Assembly (NCBI GenBank): GCA_964559835.1
Contig: CAZLJE010000004.1
Coordinates: forward strand, 124,001 to 188,000
Direction of reading: 5' to 3'
DNA: 64,000 nucleotides
Source: DAISJI01 sp964559835
GTDB taxonomy: Bacteria; Acidobacteriota; Terriglobia; Terriglobales; Acidobacteriaceae
Shown here: positions 26,809 to 34,264 of the stretch, piece after piece
How positions within the stretch are numbered: position 1 is the first letter of the stretch
Layout: the number at the start of each line of letters is the position of its first letter
The notes under the pieces: generated by a model
Database searches by the model: none
Told to the model about the DNA's origin: nothing
The model's input: only the letters and a program-made list of their open reading frames with translations
Translations under genes and position numbers: made by a program

Positions 26809-26844
26809 GTTGTAAGTTGTACGTTGAAAGTTGCAAGTTGGTAA
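26809..26844. repeat. Heptamer array E (unit GTTGTAA)
   Basis: Five 7-nt units: GTTGTAA, GTTGTAC, GTTGAAA, GTTGCAA, GTTGGTA. It is the same word as array B on the opposite strand. It lies inside the upstream region of the kinase gene and has no clear counterpart in the left inverted copy, so it may be a later insertion. Confidence 0.82.
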
Positions 26845-27019
26845 ACGGGTGGGGTGGCCCCCCTGGGATTTGGGAGGTAAATCGCCGCGGAATAAGGAGT
26901 TACTTGTAAAATCGCCGCCGGTAAGGGGTTACGGGCCGACATGGTTGAGAAGCGGACGTGAGGGACACTACACCCTCGGTATCACCAGGAGAGTTTAGAG
27001 GAATGGGGCGGAGCTTGTA

Positions 27020-27035
27020 TGTGACGTGCGTCACA
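27020..27035. promoter_or_regulatory. CRP/FNR-like palindrome
   Basis: TGTGACG-TG-CGTCACA is a perfect 16-nt palindrome, followed 6 nt later by another TGTGACA half-site at 27042. The half-site matches the TGTGA core bound by CRP-type regulators. It lies about 480 nt upstream of the kinase gene and 180 nt past the tatA end, so its target gene is unclear. Confidence 0.5.
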
Positions 27036-27084
27036 CATCTTTGTGACACGACAGTTTCGATTTCTGATTTCTGATTGAAGAACA

Positions 27085-27119
27085 GCCCCGGGTAAGCCAA
27101 AGGCGGGCTTACCCGGGGC
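27085..27119. terminator. Strong hairpin beyond tatA
   Basis: A perfect 14-bp stem, GCCCCGGGTAAGCC (27085-27098) and GGCTTACCCGGGGC (27106-27119), has a 7-nt loop. On the minus strand it lies about 100 nt beyond the tatA stop. There is no T-tract, so it may be a REP-type palindrome rather than a true terminator. Confidence 0.5.
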
Positions 27120-27216
27120 ACCCGCCTACAGAGTCGATCCTTGGATTGCCTTTACATTGGCGAGCCGGGCGCGCCACCCTGCGTCTTGTGATTTCCATGA
27201 TCAGGCCAAAGACGGA

Positions 27217-27447
27217 TTAGTTCCGGTTTGATCCTTCTGCTCGCACGGCGGCAGTGTTTGTCCCATGCGTTTCTTCACTGGGCTTACGATCTACCTGATC
27301 TTCCTGTGGCTGGAGGGCAGCCTTGAAGCCGCGTATACCTTCGCCCAGGCCCTTGCCCAGGTCCGGGATCTTTTTGGGGCCGAACACCAAAATCGCGATG
27401 CCTAGGATGACCAGCAGGTGCATGGGTTGAAACAGGCCTTCGAACAT
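27217..27447 (-). CDS. tatA: Sec-independent translocase component TatA
   Basis: A 76-residue TatA/E protein that forms the pore for folded proteins. It has a short periplasmic N-terminus, one membrane helix (HLLVILGIAILVFG, about 10-24), the conserved FGPKKIPDLGKGLGEGIRGFK hinge and amphipathic helix, and a polar tail. The start at 27447 follows GAGGAACTGC. TatB and TatC are not in the window. Its position next to a gene with a twin-arginine signal (29409) is notable. The tail from about 50 is rich in charged residues and probably disordered. Confidence 0.95.
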   Translation of the reverse strand: MFEGLFQPMHLLVILGIAILVFGPKKIPDLGKGLGEGIRGFKAALQPQEDQVDRKPSEETHGTNTAAVRAEGSNRN

Positions 27448-27624
27448 GCAGTTCCTCATTTCTCTCACACATTACGTGTCTTTCTAATTACAGAACCAAA
27501 TTCTGCCTCATTTATTCCCGATCAACTCGAGTCTCTTCAGCAGCAGGTCTCAGACGCCAAATCGGAACAAATCTGTCAAATGCGAATAGAACAGGCAGAA
27601 CAGTGAGATCACTTGTCTCCGCAC

Positions 27625-29229
27625 CTAAGCCGCCACAACTACGGTTCCCTCGGCCCGGCCCACACAAGGAAGCACATACCCAGCATTCTTCTGCTCAGCA
27701 GTGAGCCCGGCATCGGTGTCCATATAGACAGAGCCACAGAGGACTCGCGTAGCACATGTGCCGCATTGCCCTTGGCGACAGCCAAAGGGGATCTGCACCC
27801 CGTTAGCCTCGGCTACCTCAAGCAGACTGCTACCCGCAGGGATTGTGCACATTTTTTGTGAGCCTACGAACTCGACAGTCCCAACGGTCTGACAGCCGCT
27901 TTGCACCGCCGGACCGCCGGGCTGTGGCTTCTCGCCAAAACTTTCTTGATTGATCCGGCTCTCGTCGACACCGCTGGACGTGAGGATCTGGCGTGCCTTC
28001 TCCATAAAGGGCTGCGGACCGCACAAGAAGAAAGTCGGTGTGTCCAGATCGGTCACGTGTTGGGAAATGAACTCTCGCGTAAGACGTCCCCGGTGTCCCC
28101 GCCAATCGTCGTCAGGTTGGGAGAGACTGACGCCGTAGTTGAAATTGGGAGCGGATCTCCGAAGCCTCTCTAGTTCGGCTTCGAAGATGATGTCCTTATG
28201 TGTGCGGACACAGTAGAGCAGTATGACGGGAGTGGGAAGGCGCAGGTCGTCGATATAGCGGAGGATCGAAATCATTGGGGTGATGCCACTTCCGGCCGCG
28301 ATGAGAACAATGCTCCGATGAACCATCTGGTCGAAATAGAACATCCCGTAAGGACCTCTTGCCCTCACCGTGAGGCCCAGCTTCGCCTGGTCATGGAGAA
28401 AATTGGATACATAGCCATTCTCGATGCGCTTGGGCGTAATCTCCACGTAGTCGGTGTGCGTGGGCGAGGACGAGATAGTGTAGGAGCGCGGCACTCGCTC
28501 ACCCTCAATAAACCAGTGGAACGTGAGGAACTGCCCCGGCTTTGCCCGAAACCTTCTCTCCTCGGGGACCAGGAAGCGCAACGTCCTGGTGTCATGTGTT
28601 TCCTGCTCAATGCTCGACAGTATGAGAGTCATGGGTTCATTGGGGATTAGTTGCGCTGGCGTCCTGGATTCGGTCGTGGGCTCGGGGACACTCGGCGGGC
28701 GCACGGAGTCAGCTAACGTCGCCGATCCTCTCCTTGTTGACCGCGACGTGCGGCTGAAAAGGAACAGGCAGAGTGCGATGAGTAAAGCCAGCGCTGTCTT
28801 TAGCACAGGGCTTTGCGGGCTGGCCGAACGAAGGAACTCCGAAAGTAACGGGATGAACACGAGTACAAATGACACCGCGAAGACAGCGAGCCCAAGTGGC
28901 GGCAGGAACGAATGTTTGTCCCTATAGCGGCGCGCGATCAAAACCTTGAGGGAGACCAGGGGAACCAGCGTAAGAGCAAGCGCGACGTGCACGACCACAT
29001 AGGTGGGCGCTTTGGACAGGCCCACACCAACCAGCCTCTGGCTCATGATCCAGACCATGATGCAGAGGAGAATCACAAACAGATATCCGCCAACGCGGTG
29101 GAACATGATGAGGCGGCTCTTGACCTTTCCGGTACACGTCGGCCGCGAGGCCTCGAGCATTAGCACGACATTGAGGGCGGCCAGTGCAACAAAGGCAGTG
29201 CCGGCCAGCAGGGTTGAAACAGGAATCAT
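27625..29229 (-). CDS. Membrane ferredoxin-NAD(P)H reductase with C-terminal [2Fe-2S] domain
   Basis: A 534-residue electron-transfer protein. Residues 1-165 hold five membrane segments with histidines (MFHRVGGY, about 44; YVVVHVALAL, about 80) that could bind b-type heme, as in ferric reductases. After a linker, residues about 200-430 form an FNR-type unit with the FAD motif RSYTISSSP, the GPYG loop and NAD-binding AAGSGITPMISIL and CGPQPFM. Residues 445-534 are a plant-type ferredoxin with CRQGQCGTC plus a distal cysteine (YVLPC). It probably moves electrons between NAD(P)H and a membrane or periplasmic acceptor. The neighbouring copper-domain protein is a possible partner, by inference. 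Confidence 0.88.
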   Translation of the reverse strand: MIPVSTLLAGTAFVALAALNVVLMLEASRPTCTGKVKSRLIMFHRVGGYLFVILLCIMVWIMSQRLVGVGLSKAPTYVVVHVALALTLVPLVSLKVLIARRYRDKHSFLPPLGLAVFAVSFVLVFIPLLSEFLRSASPQSPVLKTALALLIALCLFLFSRTSRSTRRGSATLADSVRPPSVPEPTTESRTPAQLIPNEPMTLILSSIEQETHDTRTLRFLVPEERRFRAKPGQFLTFHWFIEGERVPRSYTISSSPTHTDYVEITPKRIENGYVSNFLHDQAKLGLTVRARGPYGMFYFDQMVHRSIVLIAAGSGITPMISILRYIDDLRLPTPVILLYCVRTHKDIIFEAELERLRRSAPNFNYGVSLSQPDDDWRGHRGRLTREFISQHVTDLDTPTFFLCGPQPFMEKARQILTSSGVDESRINQESFGEKPQPGGPAVQSGCQTVGTVEFVGSQKMCTIPAGSSLLEVAEANGVQIPFGCRQGQCGTCATRVLCGSVYMDTDAGLTAEQKNAGYVLPCVGRAEGTVVVAA

Positions 29230-29408
29230 ATGGGACTCTCTTCACCGGGATATTGGACTCGGAGTTTGACAGCTTTTTCGTACGGCACTGGAAAGCACTT
29301 CACCACTGCGTAGCCAGCTCGCCGTGACTGAGCCCCAAAGACGCGGGCAGCAGAAGCGAAATCTCTGCCGGCCGCGTCTTCGTACGCTATGCCGAGTAGC
29401 TGTGAGGC

Positions 29409-30740
29409 TCACTGCACCACAACGACCCCTGTCATGGTCGGGTGCAGCTTGCAGTGGTAGGGGAACTTGCCGGGTTTTTGGAACGTGAATTGGAATGTCT
29501 TATCGGTATCCATTACCGGCGACGAAAAGACTTCGCTGTCACTGGTGACCGTGTGCGGCGTATCGTCCTTATTTGTCCAGTCCACCGTTGATCCTACTTT
29601 CACCGTCAGCTCCTTCGGCGCGAAGGCAAAGTTGTCGATCACAGCCTGCAGAGGTCCCCCTGATGAGGTAGTCGCGCTGGCTGGCGTCGGCTGGCTTGTT
29701 TGAGCCTGCGCTGCGATGGGTAATGCCGCAGCGGCCTTGCGAAGGATACCGGCCACCTCTGCCGGCGGCGTACCGGCCAGCGGCGCGTCGACCACCGCCA
29801 AGTGGTGCTGCCCCACTGTGTAGTTGACGTTCCTTATGCCGAGAACTTTTCGTAACTCGCCTGGCGGCACCTTGAGTGGACCGGCGGAGGGGGCAGTGCC
29901 CGGCACAGGTTGTGGAAATGCCGTGGACATTGCCGTATGGAACGTTACATTCCCTTCCACCTTCTGCATGATCTGGTGGATGTGGCCGTTGAGCACGGTG
30001 ACCGAGCCGAAGCGCTTCAGGTAAGACAGCGCCTGCGCGCTATCCTGCGTGCCCCAGCCCCACTCCGGGTAGACCGCCCAAAGCGGTATGTGCGCAAACA
30101 CCACGATCGGCGTACTGTTCGTGCGGCCCTTCAGATCGTTTTCCAGCCACTCGATCTGATCAGCGCCGAGAGTTCCCAGGCCGCCGGATTTGAGATCCAC
30201 GACGTTTACCAGGCCGACAAAATGAACACCCTTGTGGTCGAAGCTGTGCCAACCTGCTCCCTTGGTTCCCTTTCCATAGCGATCTAGAAACTGCTGTCCG
30301 TTATCGACAGCGACATCGTGCTCGCCCGGCACATAGAACACCTGCTTCGGCTTGGCGCCCTTGAGAACCTGGTTGAGAGTGTCGAATTCGCTCGGTTTGG
30401 AAAGATGGCTGAGATCGCCGGTATGGATGATCAGGTCCGGCTCGACCGGCAGCGCGTTGATTTTGTCGATGGCAGCCTGGCAGGTCGCCGTCACATCAGC
30501 GTTCGCTGCTTTGTCAAAACCTATGTGGCTGTCGCTGATTTGAACGAAAGTGAAGTCTCCCGAACTGCCGCCCTGATGTCCAGTTGTGCCGAAGAGGCGC
30601 GAAGCCGCGACACCACCGCCAATAGTCCATACCAGTCCGGCTCCGGCCCAGGCCATGCATGAAAGGAAACCGCGGCGATCGATGCCGTCACTGCTTGGGG
30701 GGCCACTAATGTAATCCGGTTTGTTTTTTCTAGTTGCCAT
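29409..30740 (-). CDS. Tat-exported metallophosphoesterase fused to cupredoxin
   Basis: A 443-residue exported protein. The N-terminus has a twin-arginine signal (DRRGFLSCMAWAGAGLVW, about 21-39). Residues 60-310 are a calcineurin-like phosphoesterase with the metal motifs DSHIGF, HTGDLSH, GEHD (the usual GNHD is changed to GEHD), and NGHIHQ. Residues 355-443 are a plastocyanin-like cupredoxin with ligands in DTPHTV and YHCKLHPTM (His, Cys, His, Met), a type 1 copper site. A phosphatase joined to a blue-copper domain is uncommon. It sits near TatA and the ferredoxin reductase, so a periplasmic redox-linked phosphatase is plausible; substrate unknown. Confidence 0.9.
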   Translation of the reverse strand: MATRKNKPDYISGPPSSDGIDRRGFLSCMAWAGAGLVWTIGGGVAASRLFGTTGHQGGSSGDFTFVQISDSHIGFDKAANADVTATCQAAIDKINALPVEPDLIIHTGDLSHLSKPSEFDTLNQVLKGAKPKQVFYVPGEHDVAVDNGQQFLDRYGKGTKGAGWHSFDHKGVHFVGLVNVVDLKSGGLGTLGADQIEWLENDLKGRTNSTPIVVFAHIPLWAVYPEWGWGTQDSAQALSYLKRFGSVTVLNGHIHQIMQKVEGNVTFHTAMSTAFPQPVPGTAPSAGPLKVPPGELRKVLGIRNVNYTVGQHHLAVVDAPLAGTPPAEVAGILRKAAAALPIAAQAQTSQPTPASATTSSGGPLQAVIDNFAFAPKELTVKVGSTVDWTNKDDTPHTVTSDSEVFSSPVMDTDKTFQFTFQKPGKFPYHCKLHPTMTGVVVVQ

Positions 30741-30759
30741 GGTTTCTCCTGGATGTCAC

Positions 30760-31026
30760 TTAGAAGTAGTTGCTGATGTAGTTCCAGTCTCTGGGCTCGG
30801 CCCAGGGACTCTTTCGCGGGTCGTCCGGCTGCATTGTCGGCTCCGCCTTTTTCGCCTTTTTCTTGTCATGTTTCGCCTTTTCCTTCTGTTTCTGATCGGA
30901 GTGTGAAGAGGCGGCGCCAGCCGAGACCGCGCCGTAATTGGAGGTCTTTGGCTTGGGAGCTTCTTTCGCTGCGGCGAGCAGTGCCGTAAAGACAACCGCT
31001 GCTATGACGGTTCTTGTTGTCTTCAT
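30760..31026 (-). CDS. Small secreted lysine-rich protein
   Basis: An 88-residue exported protein. A signal peptide (KTTRTVIAAVVFTALLAAAK) is followed by a mature part rich in lysine (KQKEKAKHDKKKAKKAEP) and ending in RDWNYISNYF. The start has AAGGAGC 5 nt upstream. It lies 19 nt before the phosphoesterase gene on the same strand, so they are one unit. The basic stretch could bind polyphosphate, nucleic acid or a surface polyanion; this is inference. No family is recognised. Confidence 0.75.
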   Translation of the reverse strand: MKTTRTVIAAVVFTALLAAAKEAPKPKTSNYGAVSAGAASSHSDQKQKEKAKHDKKKAKKAEPTMQPDDPRKSPWAEPRDWNYISNYF

Positions 31027-31220
31027 GTTGCGCTCCTTGAGGCCGCGGCGTTTTTCGATTTGTACCCGCGGCATCGCTTGTGTCTTGAGTGATAACTGCG
31101 CAGTGGAAGTTTTATTCCGAGGAAAACAGCGCGTTGATGTCGCTTCGCATCGCGCCGCTCGATGCCGGCCGCCCAGCCGTTACAATGCCGGTGTGCCGGA
31201 ACCGGCGACTAGCGACCACC

Positions 31221-32078
31221 ATGCAGCTCAAGGACGTATTGCGCGCGGCGATCATGCGGCTGGAAGACAGCCGGGTCGGCTCGCCGCGGCTGAACGCCGA
31301 GGTGCTGATGATGCACACGCTCGGTTGCGACCGCGCCTATCTCTACGCCCATCCCGAGCGCGAACTGAATGAAGACGAACTGTCGCGGTACGACGAGCAC
31401 CTGTCGGAGCGCGCGCGCGGCGTGCCGTCGCAGTACATCACCGGACACCAGGAGTTCTATGGGTTGGACTTCCTCGTCAGTCCGGGCGTGCTCATCCCGC
31501 GCCCTGAGACCGAGCATCTCGTGGAGGAGGTGCTCGACATCGCGAACCACATCCCGCCGGGGCCGCACATCGTGGACGTCGGCACCGGCTCCGGCGCGAT
31601 CGCCATCACATTAGCCAACGAACTCCCCGACGCCTACATATATGCCACGGACATCTCCGAGCAAGCGCTGGAGATCGCCCGCGCCAACGCGATGCGGCTT
31701 CAGGTCGACGACATCGAGTTCCGCCAGGCCGACCTGCTCGAAGGCTACGCCGACAACAAATTCGACGTTGTCGTCTCCAACCCGCCCTACGTCGGAGAAA
31801 GCGAACACGACAAGGTCCAACTGGAAGTGAGGAAGTTCGAGCCGCACATGGCCGTCTTCGGCGGACACGAAGGCTTGGACATCTACCGCCGCCTGGTCCC
31901 GCAGGCGCTCCGGGTACTAAGGCCTGGGCGCTGGCTGGCAATGGAGATCGGTTACTCGCAGGAACAACAGGTGGTGGCACTCCTTGGCGGATGGGAGGAA
32001 GTGCATTCGGTGCCCGACCTCCAGGGAATCCCCCGGGTCGTGGTGGCCCGCAAGCCTGGCGATTCCCACCCAGAGTAG
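31221..32078 (+). CDS. prmC: Release factor glutamine methyltransferase
   Basis: A 285-residue SAM-dependent enzyme that methylates the GGQ glutamine of release factors 1 and 2. An N-terminal five-helix domain (about 1-80) precedes the Rossmann domain with IPRPETEHLV (about 96), the SAM motif VDVGTGSGAIAI (about 116-127) and the catalytic NPPYV (about 186). The C-terminal block FGGHEGLDIYRRLVP is diagnostic. The start at 31221 fits the family; longer readings run through low-quality sequence. Its substrate prfA is 15 kb away. It is divergent from the secreted-protein unit. Confidence 0.95.
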   Translation: MQLKDVLRAAIMRLEDSRVGSPRLNAEVLMMHTLGCDRAYLYAHPERELNEDELSRYDEHLSERARGVPSQYITGHQEFYGLDFLVSPGVLIPRPETEHLVEEVLDIANHIPPGPHIVDVGTGSGAIAITLANELPDAYIYATDISEQALEIARANAMRLQVDDIEFRQADLLEGYADNKFDVVVSNPPYVGESEHDKVQLEVRKFEPHMAVFGGHEGLDIYRRLVPQALRVLRPGRWLAMEIGYSQEQQVVALLGGWEEVHSVPDLQGIPRVVVARKPGDSHPE

Positions 32079-32562
32079 GAAGATGTATACCGCGTCCGAC
32101 TCATTTCGTTACGACGCGAACGGTGCCCCCTTGTGTACGCGCGGTACCACACAGGGCAGAGCCGTACCTCATCAGGGCACCTGACGCCCGGCGGGCAGGG
32201 CGAATCGGCTGTTTTACCTTAGGTTAAGAGACTTCCGAATGGAAGCCGAGTTGCGACAGTATTTGCTGTCGCGTCGACACTCCGCCAGATCTGTGCAGTG
32301 ACTGATTGCACGCGCGAATACTGGCGAGCAGAGATGCTGGAGGGCAAACACGCAGAGACCGGAAAAGAGCAACAGCGTAGTTATACCGGCGACAACATCC
32401 GGTTCGTTTTCTTCATCTTTAACAAGCAGCCTCTGCACCTCAGGCGCTCAGGTTGGAACCCGGGTTGCCGCACGGCGGGACTCGAAACGAGCAAGTCTAT
32501 AACTGCTGGCCGCGGACAGCGTACGACTCGCTGACCGTTCTTGTAGGAGCCAGAGAGGGCCA
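32079..32562. other. 484-nt gap with no recognised gene
   Basis: I see no protein gene, terminator or array here. On the minus strand a T-arm-like GTTTCGAGTCCCGCC (about 32476-32490) occurs, but no matching acceptor, D-arm or anticodon stem can be drawn, so it is not called a tRNA. Confidence 0.4.
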
Positions 32563-32679
32563 ATGACGAACCAATCGAAGTGGGACCCGGTGATCTACGG
32601 GAAGGGACCGAAGAAGACCAACACGCGCGCTACAGCGCCACGCCCAGAACGTTCGTCAGGAGGCGCGCAGTGGAGGTAA
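32563..32679 (+). CDS. Small hypothetical protein upstream of the nucleotidyltransferase
   Basis: A 38-residue ORF (begins TNQSKWDPVIYGKGPKKTN) with GAGAGGG 3 nt before its ATG. It ends 10 nt inside the next gene, whose GTG start and GGAGG site lie within this ORF. This arrangement suggests a leader peptide or coupled small protein. No family is recognised, and the evidence is limited to the ribosome site and overlap. Confidence 0.45.
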   Translation: MTNQSKWDPVIYGKGPKKTNTRATAPRPERSSGGAQWR

Positions 32680-33824
32680 AGGCGATTGTGCTCGTGGCCG
32701 GCGCATCCGACGAGGGACGCAACCACGAGCAGGCCAATGTCGCAGCGGCGCCGCTCGCGCTCGCGGATGTTCTGGGCCGCCCCGCAATTCACCATCTTGT
32801 GCATCACCTGCAGCGGCAGAACGTCACTGACGTTGCGGTCATCAGCGCAACGTCCATGCCGCCTCTCTCCACCAAGGCGCGGCGGGAACATCTTGGGCTG
32901 AACTGGACCGTCGCCGAGAGCGCGCAGTTATGGCGCGCCGCCGAGGAGTGCTTCATCGACCTCGCGCAGAAAGGCGCGGAGGAGATCCTGATCATCCGCA
33001 TGGGACCGTACGTCGAGGCGGACGTCGAGTCGCTCCTGCAAAAGCACCTGGAGAACCGCACGCACGCAACTCGCGCGCTCGACAAGCGCGGCTTGCCGCT
33101 GGACCTATTCGTGGTCGCGGCATCGCGACGCAACGAGGCGGCATACCTGTTCCGCCACCGCCTGACCGAGACGCGCTCACGCTGTGGCACGTGGCGGTTC
33201 CAGGGATACAGCAACGCGCTCGAGACGCCGCAACACGTGCGCTGCCTCGCTGTCGATGCACTCTTGGGTGAGAACACGATTGTTCCCGCCGGCCGGCAGG
33301 TGCGTCCCGGCGTATGGGTTGGCGACAACGCCCAAATTCACTCTCAAGCGCGCGTGCTGGCGCCGGCTTATATCGGCGAGAACGCGAAGATCCGCTGCAA
33401 TGCCGTGATCACGCGCTGCAGCGTCGTCGAGCACCATGCGGAAGTGGACTACGGCACGGTGGTCGAAGACGCGAGCGTCTTGCCGTACACCTACGTCGGG
33501 CCCGGACTGGATATCGTTCGCTCCGTCGTCGGCTCTTGCCGCGTAGCGAGTCTCGACCGCGGCGTCGAGATCGAGATCTGCGATCCGCGACTGCTGCGCG
33601 CGCTTTCACCCAATGCCGGACGCCGCGTGCTGGCCAACGCAGCGTCGCTCGCCGCCTTCCTGCCCGCGCAGTTGTTCCGCGGGTTATTCACGGGAACGCG
33701 ACACCGCAAGCCGGCGGAGCTTTCCGCGGCCGTGACTGCGCCTTCGGCGCTCAACACTCCGGCGGGATTTCCGGCTGCGCCCTCGGCGGTGGAAGCTTCG
33801 TCGTACCAACGGACATGGCAGTAA
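32670..33824 (+). CDS. Nucleotidyltransferase-like protein with left-handed beta-helix
   Basis: A 384-residue protein with the plan of sugar-1-phosphate nucleotidyltransferases such as GlmU or ManC. The N-terminal part (VKAIVLVAGASDEG, VLGRPAIHHLVHHLQRQNV) resembles the Rossmann-like NTP domain, but the signature GGxGTRLxPLT loop is missing, so it may be inactive or regulatory. Residues about 215-300 carry hexapeptide repeats (VWVGDNAQIHSQARVLAPAYIGENAKI) forming a left-handed helix. The C-terminus is alanine/proline-rich. Start is GTG at 32670 behind GGAGG. It leads a run of five same-strand genes linked to surface polysaccharide. A role in sugar activation or as a pseudo-enzyme is inferred. 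Confidence 0.78.
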   Translation: MEVKAIVLVAGASDEGRNHEQANVAAAPLALADVLGRPAIHHLVHHLQRQNVTDVAVISATSMPPLSTKARREHLGLNWTVAESAQLWRAAEECFIDLAQKGAEEILIIRMGPYVEADVESLLQKHLENRTHATRALDKRGLPLDLFVVAASRRNEAAYLFRHRLTETRSRCGTWRFQGYSNALETPQHVRCLAVDALLGENTIVPAGRQVRPGVWVGDNAQIHSQARVLAPAYIGENAKIRCNAVITRCSVVEHHAEVDYGTVVEDASVLPYTYVGPGLDIVRSVVGSCRVASLDRGVEIEICDPRLLRALSPNAGRRVLANAASLAAFLPAQLFRGLFTGTRHRKPAELSAAVTAPSALNTPAGFPAAPSAVEASSYQRTWQ

Positions 33825-34261
33825 TGGAGAAGATGATGTCGAACAACAACCGTCCCGTCGTCGTAAAGCGAATCCCGAGCCGGCTGAATGCGCGCCAGGC
33901 GCGCCTGTTCATGTCCGAGATGGACCACGTCGTCAACTCCGATCGCCCGCAGCTGGTGTTCGATTGCTCACAGGTGGTGCAGATCGATGCCGCGGGCGTG
34001 GAAATGCTGCTGCACTCGCTGTCGCGCGCCATTCGTCACGATGGGGATTTGAAGCTCGCCGCGGTGTCGCCACACATGGAGATCGTGCTGCAGATGACGC
34101 GCACCGACCGACTGTTCGAGATCTACGACACGGCGACGGATGCGGTGCTCAGCTTCAGCCGGTTCCTGCCGTCGGCGATCAAGCGTCCGGCGTCCGTGCT
34201 GGCAATGCCCGTACCCGCTATCACGGCGGAGGATGGGCCAGCTCCCGAACTCGCCGCCTAG
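33824..34261 (+). CDS. STAS-domain protein (anti-sigma factor antagonist-like)
   Basis: A 145-residue STAS protein. The fold is seen in QLVFDCSQVVQIDAAGVEML (about 40-59), equivalent to the SpoIIAA DLSxVxFIDSSGLG region. The phosphorylated serine is replaced by alanine (IDAAG), so classical kinase control is unlikely. The ATG overlaps the previous stop (TAATG); nearby ATGs at 33833 and 33836 are alternatives with GGAGA before them. STAS proteins of this kind, placed in polysaccharide clusters, often control secretion or gene expression. The C-terminal 45 residues are proline/alanine-rich. Confidence 0.82.
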   Translation: MEKMMSNNNRPVVVKRIPSRLNARQARLFMSEMDHVVNSDRPQLVFDCSQVVQIDAAGVEMLLHSLSRAIRHDGDLKLAAVSPHMEIVLQMTRTDRLFEIYDTATDAVLSFSRFLPSAIKRPASVLAMPVPAITAEDGPAPELAA

Positions 34262-34264
34262 ACC

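Larger units (their letters stand above)
26543..27216. other. Upstream region of the kinase gene: duplicated element, heptamer array E, palindromes, hairpin
   Basis: I find no supportable gene. Moving away from the kinase start the region holds the right copy of the duplicated element (26706-26796), heptamer array E (26809-26844), a 16-bp palindrome TGTGACG-TG-CGTCACA (27020-27035) with another TGTGACA half-site 7 nt on, a short heptamer run GATTTCT (27059-27080), and a strong 14-bp hairpin (27085-27119). Confidence 0.6.

Noticed and set aside
23456..27045. Transposon with terminal inverted repeats around the kinase gene
   Set aside because: No transposase and no target-site duplication could be identified; reported only as inverted duplication.
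32470..32500. tRNA-like T-arm GTTTCGAGTCCCGCC on the minus strand
   Set aside because: No acceptor stem, D-arm or anticodon stem of correct spacing can be paired around it.
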